A stretch of 64,000 nucleotides of DNA, from positions 62,001 through 126,000 of the forward strand of contig JAWZYV010011908.1 in NCBI GenBank assembly GCA_038373885.1, read 5' to 3'. The position numbers and the translations under genes were made by a program. Positions 22,648-32,143 of this stretch are shown one piece after another. Source of the stretch: Cheiracanthium punctorium (taxonomy: Eukaryota > Arthropoda > Arachnida > Araneae > Cheiracanthiidae). The notes beneath the pieces were generated by a model. That model made no database searches. It saw nothing but the letters and a program-made list of their open reading frames with translations, and was not told the DNA's origin. Within the stretch, counting starts at the first letter, position 1; every line of letters begins with the position of its first letter.

Positions 22648-23017
22648 TGTAGGAGGCGACGTCGAAATAAGACTGGAAGCACTCCTACGGTTCTCAATCA
22701 CGTTTATTGCTCGGCTAAATATAACAGAAGAAATATTTACAAAAGAAAGGAGAGATTTTGCAGAACATGAATAAGCGGAGTCGGTCACAGGGTTAGGTTT
22801 CCTTATCACACAGGAGCCACTGGCCACCTTCTTGTGGTCGTTCTGGAGTCGAATCGCCTACGCGGGATCAGAGAGCTACGTCCGACATCGCTCCTACGCG
22901 AGCGTGGTCTCGTTCGCATCTGCTACCTTCAGCTCCTAGACTCTGATAACCTGCGGTTTCTGTAGACGTGAGGTTGTGATGCCATCTGCTGGAGGGTTGC
23001 GCCTCTTGATTACCGCA
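22648..23017 (-). repeat. 5' LTR of element 1
   Basis: 370 bp, minus-strand ends TGCGG...CTACA. It abuts the TA microsatellite at 23018. Confidence 0.9.
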
Positions 23018-23042
23018 TATATATATATATATATATACACAC

Positions 23043-23108
<66 letters not shown>

Positions 23109-23210
23109 ATATATATATACACAATATATATAACTACACACAATATATAACTACACACAATATATATATATATATATATATGCACAAAATATATATATAC
23201 ACAATATATA
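23018..23210. repeat. TA/CA microsatellite between two retrotransposons
   Basis: Long (TA)n tracts with TACACACAATATA units. It fills exactly the gap between Gypsy elements 1 and 2. ORFs reading IYIYIY through it are artefacts. Confidence 0.9.
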
Positions 23211-23692
23211 TGTAATGTATAAAAAGGTAATTTGGGTTTTACTAGTTTGGGTATTGGTCAAGCGGGTACTTTCACTGTAAGTTTTACTTTCCTGTCATAC
23301 TTGACACGCGCGCTCTGGAGCTATGTTTTATTTATTTTGTTATTTGCGAGACATTAGGCCTTCGATTCTGAGTTCTTTAGATGTACACGTGTCCCCACGC
23401 CCTTGTAGCCCCGGATGCGGGTCATGTTGGTAAATGTGTGTGGTTCGATCAGAGATAAGAGAGAGGTGGAGTTATATCTTCGAAAACCACGTGGTGTGGT
23501 AAGCGTAAATACTCCCGCACATCGAAAATCGTGGGACTTCTGGCACTGGAACTGCTTAATGAGTCCACGCTGATTCTTGTACCCGTCTCCCCTCCCCTCT
23601 TCTCATTCTAAATTGTAACTTAAATGTAATGTTCAATAAACCATATTACCTGCCTTAACTCTGAAACTTTACTTGAAATATCTGAAGTCACA
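23211..23692 (+). repeat. 5' LTR of element 2
   Basis: Starts TGTAATGTATAAAAAGG and ends near GTCACA. A TATAAAA lies unusually close to the start (23218-23224). A polyadenylation signal AATAAA is at about 23634-23639. Confidence 0.85.
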
Positions 23693-24618
23693 AATAGCCG
23701 GCAGGATGATTGCCTGTGTGCCAATTAAAAATTTTAAATTGTAAAAAAAATTAACGCTCAAAAGTCCGGGAGACGGGTTCATCGCCCATCGTTCGCAGGA
23801 GATGCAGCGCGCCTCTTCGCCGACCAGCCGATGTCATACTCCCTTGAGTCCGCTCTCCACCGGCCAACTTCGTCGAGCCCTGCTCTGGGAGATTTCAACA
23901 CCGACTGCTGAGTCAGGTTATCTTCTGAAGTACTTCACAGAACGTCCTGTACGTTCTACGCCGTTAATGCCGAAATGGAAGAACGTCTGCATTGATGAAC
24001 AGCCCATGCGGTATTTCTGCAGCGCTCATCATACCGAAATCTGCGCCTCCTAATTCATCTTTTTTTTTTCTTTTTCGCACGTTCGCCACAAACCAAGAGA
24101 AACTCCTGTCATCATTACGGCGCGGCGGTGCGTCAAATTTCACTGCCTTCATTGCACCCAAAACAAGCCCCCACGAGAAGTGTGTGCAACTGGTAAATTA
24201 TTTCCCCCTTTTCTCCGTGCCGAATATTTTTGTTTTTGTGCGTATAACTTAGGTTGACCGAAACTCCTCCTGCCTGCATTGAACTTGTGAGAGAAGATTA
24301 TTTTTTTTTGTGTGTGTTTTGCTTATTGTTGAAGAATGACGATTTCGACTTGTGGATATTGATTAAGTGAAGTACGTATATTTTCAGAGTTGAAGTGAAC
24401 ATTAGAGCATTATATTTAAATGGTTATTAATTGTGTGTGTTATTTTAAAGTGCTATTTTAGTGTTGATAAAAAAAAATAAAAAAAAAATATATATATAGT
24501 GATATATCTGCATTCTTTTCCCCATTAGTATAGTATTTTCATTAAAGTAAGATTTTGTAAATTTATTGCAGTATTATTATTAATGTTGCTAAATAAAAAT
24601 TCTGAATGCAATTATTAA

Positions 24619-25629
24619 ATGCTTCTCCGTTCAGGTAAAAATTTCAGCATGTCGTTAGATGGTAAAGAAAATACACAAACTATTGCCACTATGTCCCTGC
24701 AAAAAAGTGATGAGTTTATTGCCCCCTTTAATTTTGAAGATAATATGAGTTTTGAAAGTTGGATAGCATATTACGAACGGTGTTGCTTACAACAAAATAA
24801 AGACGAAGATCGGAAATTTCAAAATATAGGAAAATTTCTTAAGGGGTCTGCCTTAACAACATACATAAATAACATAGCAAATTGTAATAATTGGCAAGAA
24901 TTGATTGAAATACTGAGAGAAAAATATATTTCATGTACCGTCTTTACTTTCATGGATTTTACAAATTTAAAACTAGAAAAAATTTCGAATCTAATAACTT
25001 ATTTTCATGAAAAATTAGAAATAGGTAGAAAATTGGGGCTACCTAATAATATAATATTAGAAGGATTGACCAATGGTCTTCCTAGTAATGTGAGAGCTCT
25101 TTTAACCCTGCAACCACCCAGTAGTGCCACCGAGTGGCTTAAGGTAGCGTCAAAATTAATTAAAATTCATGAACCGCCACAAAAGGCAAGCTTTACCTCC
25201 TCGCCCAATAATGCACAAAATGCTAGTTACTTTACACCCAAGCTTCGGAATTTTAGTCCCTACCATGCTCCTGTTTATAACCGACCAAATTGGCATCAAC
25301 CAATTCATAATTCAACCCAAGGGCGAACCCAAATAAATAATTGGCCCCGTTTCCGACCCCTATCTCAAAGTCCTCAAAGTTTACACCACCAAAATAATGT
25401 CAATTACCAAGAAAGCACCCTACCTAGAACTCCATGTAGAAAATGTGAGGGGCTAGGGATAAGTAATGCTTTCCATTGGACGCATAATTGTCCCTTTAAA
25501 AGTAACAACCAAATTGCGACAAAACCATACGCGACACCAAATATGACTCACCCGAATATGACTTCGAACACCACCATTTTAAATTCACAAAATAATGGTA
25601 CTGAGACCTCACGAGAAGAGAACTTATGA
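24619..25629 (+). CDS. gag: Gag of element 2
   Basis: 336 codons from ATG. The N-terminal half is a retrotransposon-gag core: FEDNMSFESWIAYYERCC, KFLKGSALTTYIN, then WQELIEILREKYI and TYFHEKLEIGRKLGLPNN. The C-terminal half is rich in Asn, Gln, Pro and His. One zinc knuckle with very long spacing, C-x2-C-x9-H-x4-C (CRKCEGLGISNAFHWTHNC), lies near residue 275. The ORF ends at TGA, which is followed directly, in the same frame, by CTA and the protease. The frame is undamaged. By analogy with retroviruses that use stop readthrough, Gag would be the main product and Gag-Pol the minor one. Confidence 0.85.
   Translation: MLLRSGKNFSMSLDGKENTQTIATMSLQKSDEFIAPFNFEDNMSFESWIAYYERCCLQQNKDEDRKFQNIGKFLKGSALTTYINNIANCNNWQELIEILREKYISCTVFTFMDFTNLKLEKISNLITYFHEKLEIGRKLGLPNNIILEGLTNGLPSNVRALLTLQPPSSATEWLKVASKLIKIHEPPQKASFTSSPNNAQNASYFTPKLRNFSPYHAPVYNRPNWHQPIHNSTQGRTQINNWPRFRPLSQSPQSLHHQNNVNYQESTLPRTPCRKCEGLGISNAFHWTHNCPFKSNNQIATKPYATPNMTHPNMTSNTTILNSQNNGTETSREENL
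25627..25629 (+). promoter_or_regulatory. Candidate stop-codon readthrough site UGA-CUA
   Basis: The gag stop is TGA followed by CTA, and the pol frame continues in phase for more than 700 codons. UGA followed by CUA is an established leaky context in animal genes and in alphaviruses. No other stop or shift interrupts gag-protease-RT-RNase H. A simple nonsense mutation at a formerly fused gag-pol would look the same. Confidence 0.5.
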
Positions 25630-27834
25630 CTATTTACTGAACCCGGGTACCTAAGGAAAAAATTAACTCAACCCAAAATTGACAATTTTGAATTTTTAAG
25701 TGTTCCCTGTGTCATAGACACTGGCTCTACACTCTCTGTCTTGCCGCAAAGTTTTGTTGGACGATATAATTTAGAAGTACAGAGAGTCTCGCCTTTAAAT
25801 ATTACTCAGGCAGATGGACTGCTGATACTTGATACAGTGTGTTATGTTAATTTAGAAATTGGAAGCATTACTCAGTGTCTAAAATTTTTTATAGTATATT
25901 CAAGCCTGCCATATGCCATATTGGGTTTACCAGAGTGTAAAAAGTTTTGTTTATGTATTGATTGTGTGAATTTATGTGTTTTTCAAAATAATGTTAGATT
26001 ACCTTTATACAATTATGATACCTTACCTATGTCTCTACATTTAAATCAACCCAGTTCTTCAACCGATAGCAAAGCCTCTGAGGAAAGCGTTCCCCCTCAG
26101 ACTGTTTATAAAGCTATCAATCCAAAATTAGAGGAATTATTAAATAAATATGAGAAAATCTTTGCAAAAAATAAATATGATATTGGTCGTATTAATGTAG
26201 AACCTCAGCGTATAAATTTAACTTCTGACCTACCTGTTTGCCTCAGGCCTTATCGAACCTCTCCCAAAGAGGAAGACGAAATTAATTCTCAGATTGAACA
26301 ATTATTAAAAGCTGGTTTAATTAAGGAAAGCAATAGCCCCTATGCTGAACCCGTCACTTTAGCGTATAAACGCGACGAGGGTACCAAAACTAGACTGTGT
26401 GTGGATTATCGTAAATTAAATAATATAGTAAAAAATGATGCCGAGCCTTTGCCACGTATTGACAGTTTATTAGATAAACTAAGTGGGGCGAAAATATTCT
26501 CCCCTCTTGATTTGGCTTCTGGATTTTGGCATGTGCCCATCCACCCTCAAGATACTGAAAAACTAGCCCTTGTAACTAATACAGGTCTCTATACGTTCCA
26601 GATCTTGCCATTTGGCATTAAGACAGGGCCTGCTATATTTAACAGAGTCATGAGAAGAATATTAAATAAATATAAAATTAAATTTGCCTATAATTATTTT
26701 GATGACATAATGGTTTTTTCTTCTTCTATGGAAGAAAATATGCAGCATTTAGAAACTATTTTCCAAATTTGTTCGCAGGAAAATATTAAAATGAAATTAT
26801 CTAAATGTAATTTTGCTAAGGACACTATAAAATTTTTGGGGTATGAGGTTAAACAAGGTCAAATTACTCCAGATAATGCTAATATTGAAATTATCAAAAA
26901 TTTGAAGCCACCTACTAACGTAAAGGAACTACAGAAGTTTCTTGGTTCTGTAAATGTTTATAACAGATTTATTGATCGGTATGCAAAATTAAGACGTCCT
27001 TTAAATGATTTGTTAAAGAAAAACGCTAAATGGGATTGGTCAACAAACTGTCAGAAAAGTTTTGAAACCTTAAAAAATATTTTGATATCTAAACCTGTGT
27101 TACAATTATACGACGTTAAATTACCTATCCATGTATTTATTGATGCATCAAATTGTTCAGTTGGAGCTGTGTTGAAGCAGCCGGATGCCTCAGGTTTCTT
27201 GCACCCGATTGCATATCATTCGAGATCGCTTCGATCATATGAAAAGAATTACACTATAACTGAATCAGAATGTTTGGCTATCGTTGATGCCCTTGATAAA
27301 TTTTATCATTACCTTCACGGTCAAAAATTTGTCATTCATACTGACCACGCGGCATTGGTTTGGTTAAAAAATGTCAAAAATTTAGGAGGAAGATTATTCC
27401 GCTGGTCCCTTAAATTAAGTATGTTTGACTATGAAATAAAGTACCTAAAGGGCTCAACAAATGTCGAAGCTGATATGTTATCAAGGATTCCTCCTTCTCA
27501 ACATCTCCAACTAATTCAACCTTCGGTTTTATTGTTAAATGCTGAAGAAATTAAAAATCAACAATTAGCAGAAAATATGCATGGTCCTAAATATAAGATC
27601 ATTAATGATTTAATTACCATAAATAAGAAAGGATTCAAAAAAATAGTGGTGTCTATGAGCTTAAGAAAAACTTTAATGAAAAATGCACATGAAAATTTTG
27701 GCCATCCTGGTGTTCAAAAAATGTTAAGTATAATTTCACCTTCCTATTATTGGCCTCATATGACTCAAGATATTTCCAATTATGTTAAACATTGTTCGAC
27801 TTGCCAATTTGCCGACTTTCAACAAAAAACCTAA
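25630..27834 (+). CDS. pol: Pol of element 2: protease, RT, RNase H, integrase start
   Basis: Continues gag's frame after TGA. The protease active site is VIDTGSTLSVLP (DTG at 25717-25725) and its C-terminal YAILGLPECKKF follows near 25930. The RT has LCVDYRKLN, LDLASGFWHVPI, LPFGIKTGPAIF and the catalytic box NYFDDIMVF, so YFDD rather than the common YMDD or YLDD. RNase H shows VFIDASNCSVGAVL, TESECLAIVDALDKF and HTDHAAL. The integrase zinc finger is H(E)NFGHPGVQKML ... CSTC. The frame stops at 27834 in an A6 run that is one A too long for the family frame. Confidence 0.85.
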   Translation, partial: LFTEPGYLRKKLTQPKIDNFEFLSVPCVIDTGSTLSVLPQSFVGRYNLEVQRVSPLNITQADGLLILDTVCYVNLEIGSITQCLKFFIVYSSLPYAILGLPECKKFCLCIDCVNLCVFQNNVRLPLYNYDTLPMSLHLNQPSSSTDSKASEESVPPQTVYKAINPKLEELLNKYEKIFAKNKYDIGRINVEPQRINLTSDLPVCLRPYRTSPKEEDEINSQIEQLLKAGLIKESNSPYAEPVTLAYKRDEGTKTRLCVDYRKLNNIVKNDAEPLPRIDSLLDKLSGAKIFSPLDLASGFWHVPIHPQDTEKLALVTNTGLYTFQILPFGIKTGPAIFNRVMRRILNKYKIKFAYNYFDDIMVFSSSMEENMQHLETIFQICSQENIKMKLSKCNFAKDTIKFLGYEVKQGQITPDNANIEIIKNLKPPTNVKELQKFLGSVNVYNRFIDRYAKLRRPLNDLLKKNAKWDWSTNCQKSFETLKNILISKPVLQLYDVKLPIHVFIDASNCSVGAVLKQPDASGFLHPIAYHSRSLRSYEKNYTITESECLAIVDALDKFYHYLHGQKFVIHTDHAALVWLKNVKNLGGRLFRWSLKLSMFDYEIKYLKGSTNVEADMLSRIPPSQHLQLIQPSVLLLNAEEIKNQQLAENMHGPKYKIINDLITINKKGFKKIVVSMSLRKTLMKNAHENFGHPGVQKMLSIISPSYYWPHMTQDISNYVKHCSTCQFADFQQKT

Positions 27835-28150
27835 ACAGAAGAAATTTGGTTTGTTACAGGCTGTACCTGCTATTGATAAACCCTTTGAATGTCTTTCGAT
27901 TGATACTGTAGGAGGTTTCAACTATTACAATTCAACAAAAAATATCTACATCTAATAATTCACCATGCTACAAGATATGTTTGGGCCTTTCCTTCGAAAA
28001 GTGTCACTACTGAAACCTATGTAAACTGTCTAAAACAAATATTCAACATTCAAGTTCCTCAAAAGATACTTAGTGATAGAAATGCAGCTTTTACTGCTTC
28101 GCGTTTTAAAAAATTCCTCAAGAACTACAATACTAAACAACTATTAATCC
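27820..28150 (+). pseudogene. Integrase core of element 2, frameshifted and truncated
   Basis: Beyond the break the integrase core continues in another frame with FECLSIDTVGGF (first catalytic Asp) and, after a second shift near 27950, HHATRYVWAFPSK and KILSDRNAAFTASRF (second Asp). Similarity ends at about 28145, before the catalytic Glu and the whole C-terminal domain. The sequence that follows is AT-rich with T-runs and 'ttttgccaa' repeated three times. So this copy could not integrate on its own. Confidence 0.75.
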
Positions 28151-28700
28151 GAAATTTTCTACGCACATTTTTACATTTTTTTTTACATTGCCTTTACACT
28201 AAATAAATTTACTCCATTTTGCCAACTATTTTGCCAACCATTTTGCCAAGTTATTTTCATTCCATTCACTTTATGCCATGCAAGCCAAAGCCATAAGTAT
28301 TTGCCAAAGAAAATGAATGTCAGCCATGTTTATACCATTTTGTTTAATTATATTTCTATATTGTTGTACAGTTTTATTGTATCCCACCTAGGTTGTAAAT
28401 ATTTTACTTGTGATATTTTGAAAAAAATTTATGCGCACTCATTGTTTTATTGTTTATTGTAAGATTTCCGTACTATTGCATCATTATGTTTTGTCAAATT
28501 TTAGAAACTGCATCCTGCCCCTCAAGTGCTGTACTACATAACTCCAGATTTCTAGTCAGAAAAATTTAAGGTGTCTAAACTTGAAAATTAGATTAGTTCG
28601 CAGTTTTTAAGAATAGGTTGCAAGGACGTCTGACTCGCAAGTGAGAGACTGGCCACCTCAATGATATTGCTCGTCAGACTTCTTTTGTCGGGGGGGGGGG
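28151..28700 (+). other. Non-coding 3' part of element 2 with polypurine tract
   Basis: No open frame. 'ttttgccaa' is repeated at 28218-28245. The region ends with GTC and then a run of G (28689-28700), followed by ATAT and the LTR; the G-run is the best polypurine-tract candidate. Confidence 0.6.
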
Positions 28701-28704
28701 ATAT

Positions 28705-29156
28705 TGTAATGTATAAAAAGGTAATTTCGGTTTTACTAGTTTGGGTATTGGTAAAGCGGGTACTTTCCTGTCATACTTGCCACGCGCGCTCTGGAGCTAT
28801 GTTTTATTTATTTTGTTATTTGTCAAACTTCAGGCCGTCGATTCTGAGTTCTTTAGATGTACACGTGTCCCCACGCCCTTGTAGCCCCGGATGCGGGTCA
28901 TGTTGGTAAATGTGTGTGGTTCGATCAGAGATAAGAGAGAGGCGGAGTTATGTCTTCGAAAACCACGTGGTGCGGTCAGCGTAAATACTCCCGCACATCG
29001 AAAATCGTGGGACTTCTGCCACTGGAACTGCTTAATGAGTCCACGCTGATTCTTGTACCCGTCTCCCCTCCCCTCTTCTCATTCTAAATTGTAACTTAAA
29101 TGTAATGTTCAATAAACCATATTACCTGCTTTAACTCTGAAATATCTGACGTCTCA
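28705..29156 (+). repeat. 3' LTR of element 2
   Basis: 452 bp, TGTAATG...GTCTCA. It lacks two short segments present in the 5' LTR. AATAAA lies at about 29111-29116. TA microsatellite (29157-29182) resumes immediately. Confidence 0.85.
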
Positions 29157-29182
29157 TATATATATACACAATATATATATAG
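29157..29182. repeat. TA microsatellite, right remnant
   Basis: Resumption of the TA/CA microsatellite after element 2, completing the three-piece original tract (17850-17886, 23018-23210, 29157-29182). Confidence 0.8.
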
Positions 29183-29479
29183 TGTAACTTCTCGGGAGCG
29201 AAAACCCACTGTTCCTCGAAAAATCTGTTATTAAGAGATGGTCGCTTAAAGAAATATAAGCATTTGGTACTCATAGCGGTGAGAAACACCTTAAAATATT
29301 GCTTGTTTTGTTATTTATGAAACTGTATACTAATGCATTGGTAATATTATACAACAATTTGTTTTTTTTAATTCAAAATTTAATAAATGGTTTAGGAATT
29401 TTGGATTGCTTCATTTTTTTTCCTTTCCAAGAGTATCACTCTCTTAAGAGTTCCGAGAGTATATCTCTTACTCCTCTAC

Positions 29480-29940
29480 CGAGAGTAAGACTAAATATTA
29501 TCATAACATAACTTACTAGGAGCAGGGGGGGGGGAGGGCAACTGCCCTTTGAAAAAAAGTTCAATAAAATTCCGATATGACCTATTTGAAAATATTTTCA
29601 GCAATAGGAAACAGTTTACCCTTAAAAAAAGTCCCCCAGTTGAGGCAGATATCCCTTGTGTAAGTTTTCCTTAAACACAGAAAAATGTTCAAAAAATTTG
29701 AAAACATTTAGCAGAAAAAAAAATGTCAATGCAATTACACGCTCACACGCTTTTTTATTATTATCAAATGAACACGTCAATCAAACTAACTCCCATATTC
29801 CTGCAACTATTGAGTTGAAGCACTAATTCATGCACCTTAAATATGATTCTTTTAAAGGTGTAAAAAAGAGAATAACAAAACAAAAATTCCTTTTTCTTTT
29901 ACCTTTCAGAAATGATTTGTGCTTTTTGAACTTAGCATTT
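29480..29940 (-). repeat. Dispersed repeat, inverted partner of 16226-16685
   Basis: Complement of the repeat near 16.4 kb, with a G-run (29525-29533) at the GC-rich end. Small indels separate the copies. Non-coding. Confidence 0.75.
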
Positions 29941-30021
29941 TGTGAAAGGCTTTTAATGTTGTATTTGAAGGGATTAAATAAACCCTTTTCTTTGACTCCA
30001 TATTCGAAGGTTGCTTAGTCT

Positions 30022-30587
30022 TGAAAGAATACACAGGTTTCGACGAAATCCAGCTTTATTAAGCAGCAAAATTATTGAACTTGAACTAACTTAACAAATA
30101 ACAGAACGAAACAAAACAATAAGCTCTAACGGATAACATGAGAAGTACAGGTGATGTTGTGTGGTATTTTAAGCGGCGAGCATGCCGGATCGATGGCGTG
30201 AGGCTGGACGCAGGAAGAAGCGGTCGATCCGAATCCCCAGCGAAGATGATGGCTCCGCGGCATCAAGCTGAAGGCGAGGAAGGCAGACTCACTATCACAG
30301 CGACGTCGAAGGGTCCATGACATCTGATAGGTCTCCGAATCAGCCACACCCGATCCTGGCGGAGAAGGCTGCTTGTTAACACCACCACCAGAGAGATCGA
30401 ACTGCTTCGAGCTCAGACTTGCCGCGACTTTTATAGCAGCTTGCGCAGGGCGGAAGTTTTGCATAACTGCGTATCTGCAATATCTGCGAGAGCCACCGCT
30501 TCGCATTCAGTCGCAAGTTAGTGATCGCTAGCACGTTTCCGAAGGCCTAGGCGAATCCGAAGGACCAGGTGGATGAAGAGCACCACA
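30022..30587 (-). mobile_element. Probable solo LTR
   Basis: A GC-richer block with LTR architecture on the minus strand: it can start TGTGGTGCTC (30587) and end CTTTCA (30022). TATAAAA lies in the middle (30428-30434) and AATAAA (30055-30060) about 35 bases before the 3' end. No internal retrotransposon sequence or second copy is adjacent. No matching target duplication was found, so the exact ends are provisional. ORFs across it (such as 30126-30506) are likely incidental. Confidence 0.6.
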
Positions 30588-30683
30588 TATTAATTCTTTT
30601 TATTTATCCCACCTTTTATTTATTCATAAAAAACAACCATTCAGTCAGCTTAATTAGCTATGAATTTATATCTTTATTAGATT

Positions 30684-30972
30684 TGTGCCCAACGGCTAGC
30701 TTTGGGGCAGAGAGCAGCGGCGTAAGGAAAAGACGTAGATCATTCCATGAAAACAGACCACTTGAGACAACAACACATTTTACTAACGAGAACAACGGTT
30801 ACAACACACAAGTTACATTTAGAATGAATAATCACTATCTCAGAACATACGGTAGCTGCTACGCGCGAATACGCGAGCGAAGAGAAGAGATGAACGAACG
30901 TTCGCTATGGTTTTCTTAAAAGCCGCTAGGGGGAGCGTCGCATGGAAAAGATGATATAGGAGGAGCGCTACA
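30684..30972 (-). repeat. 3' LTR of element 3
   Basis: 289 bp, minus-strand ends TGTAGCGCTC...GGGCACA. Adjacent upstream (30973-30992 on the plus strand) lies the purine tract, minus strand GACCAGAGGGGGAGTT. Confidence 0.9.
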
Positions 30973-31196
30973 AACTCCCCCTCTGGTCCCGCCGACGTCC
31001 CGGCAAGAAGACCAGGATAAAAAAAAATAGACAAAATGTGCTTTCAATTGACACTAATATTTTTTTTCTATAACAGATAGTCCTTAAGAAAGTTCGTTAA
31101 GGCTGACGAAAAACAGTCATAAACAGTCACAAGTTTTTGAGTAAGTTAGTAATTTTAACAGTTAGGACGAACAGTCACTGACTCGTAGGTTTGTGG

Positions 31197-31400
31197 TTAT
31201 TGTTTGACCTTGGGCGGTCGTCCTCTTCTTCGCATGGGGTTTGTGTTCCCAGAGGTGTGATGACCTCCGATGGTCTGCTTGTTCGTTTGAGGTGAAAATT
31301 CTGTCTGTGGTGCTACCTTGGGAGGCCGACCTCTTTTGAGAAGTGGATTGACCGGGGAGGTGTCCACTCCATGATAAAGGATAATGCCGACGTGTGGTAC
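31197..31400 (-). CDS. C-terminal tail of element 3 pol with two AT-hook motifs
   Basis: After a one-base frame change near 31385 the pol reading frame continues to a stop at 31197. The tail contains KRGRPPKV and, about 35 residues later, RRRGRPPKVKQ at the very end. RGRPPK is the core of the AT-hook, a minor-groove DNA-binding motif. They lie C-terminal to the integrase, where some retrotransposons carry chromatin-targeting domains. The DNA around the two motifs is also similar, so the tail may have arisen by duplication. In the current copy the shift disconnects it from integrase. Confidence 0.6.
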   Translation of the reverse strand, partial: VPHVGIILYHGVDTSPVNPLLKRGRPPKVAPQTEFSPQTNKQTIGGHHTSGNTNPMRRRGRPPKVKQ

Positions 31401-32143
31401 GTAGCCATGGGCACTGTTGGCTGGTCTAGATTGGCTATGACATAAGCGGTGGGACACTTCTGTGTAAGTACCAAGTATGGCCCATCCCGTTTGGGCATGA
31501 ACTTTGCAGTCTTGGCATGGCTTGCTTTACTATGCGGGTGCTTTGTAACCCATACTTTGTCACCAGGTACAAAGTAATATTGCCGCCTATTTTTGTCATA
31601 GTAGGATTTACGTTTATCCTGTTTTATTTCCACTCTCTGTCTAATGCCCTGTGTAATTTTGGCAAATCTCTTGAGATACTGGGTAATTTCTGGTACGAAG
31701 TTGTCGTTCTGTACCACAGCCGTAAAATCTTGCACTACATCATCGACTGTTCTCAGTTCGCGGCCGAACGTGAGAAAAGCAGGGGTATGGCCAGTAGTGT
31801 CGCATACCGCCGTATTCATTGCAAATCTGATGACTGGTATTTTTGATTCCCAGTTATCATGTTCGTCTCCAACCAATATGGCAAGTCTTGGTTTTAAATC
31901 TCTGTTTTTGCGTTCAACAGGGTTGGCTTGGGGAAAATATACCGGTGTAAGATTTTGATCAATCTTCAAGGTAAAACATATCTGCTGTAACACTGCACTA
32001 ACAAACTGCGGGCCATTATCACTGAGAATTCGTCGTGGAATTCCATGCCGCATAAAAACTTCTTCTATGAGAGTTGTAGCACATTCTCGAGCTGTAGCTT
32101 GTTGAAGAGGAAAAGTGAAGTGTTGAAGAGGAAGTGGTTGCAC
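31313..32143 (-). pseudogene. Integrase core and C-terminal domain of element 3
   Basis: 276 codons containing the second catalytic Asp (RRILSDNGPQF), the QANPVERKNRDLK block with the catalytic Glu, and a C-terminal domain (FVPGDKVWVTKHP, FMPKRDGPYLVL). It is separated from the upstream integrase part by a short direct duplication (ttgaagaggaa repeated at about 32102 and 32122), which changes the frame. The final residues past about 31390 (EWTPPRSIHFSKEVGLPR) are out of frame. Confidence 0.8.

Larger units (their letters stand above)
17887..23017 (-). mobile_element. Ty3/Gypsy LTR retrotransposon, element 1
   Basis: A complete 5,131-bp element on the minus strand with 370-bp LTRs at 17887-18256 and 22648-23017. 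By direct comparison the LTRs differ at 3 of 370 positions, so insertion was recent. Both flanks are TA microsatellite, so a 4-5 bp target duplication of the TATA type cannot be delimited. Order gag, protease, RT, RNase H, integrase, with no envelope, as in Gypsy elements. One frame break lies in the RT. I see no purine tract directly next to the 3' LTR (18257-18275), which is odd for an otherwise young copy. Confidence 0.9.
23211..29156 (+). mobile_element. Ty3/Gypsy LTR retrotransposon, element 2
   Basis: 5,946 bp on the plus strand. LTRs at 23211-23692 (482 bp) and 28705-29156 (452 bp) differ by many substitutions and two indels totalling 30 bp, so it is clearly older than element 1. A G-run (28689-28700) sits just before the 3' LTR as a polypurine tract. 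Gag and pol are in one frame separated by a single TGA. The integrase is frameshifted and truncated before its catalytic glutamate, and 28145-28690 is non-coding. It too is bounded by TA microsatellite on both sides. No standard TGG primer-binding site is visible after 23692. Confidence 0.85.

Noticed and set aside
22868..23215. ORFs reading IYIYIY through the TA microsatellite and LTR
   Set aside because: Pure repeat translation on both strands; low complexity and no start context of interest.
30126..30506. 126-codon ORF in a GC-richer block
   Set aside because: It lies wholly within a sequence with TATA box and polyadenylation signal arranged like an LTR, and resembles no protein family.
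30569..30919. 116-codon ORF and its near-duplicate at 41390-41749
   Set aside because: Both are readings of the two LTRs of element 3, so the duplication is the LTR pair and not a gene family.
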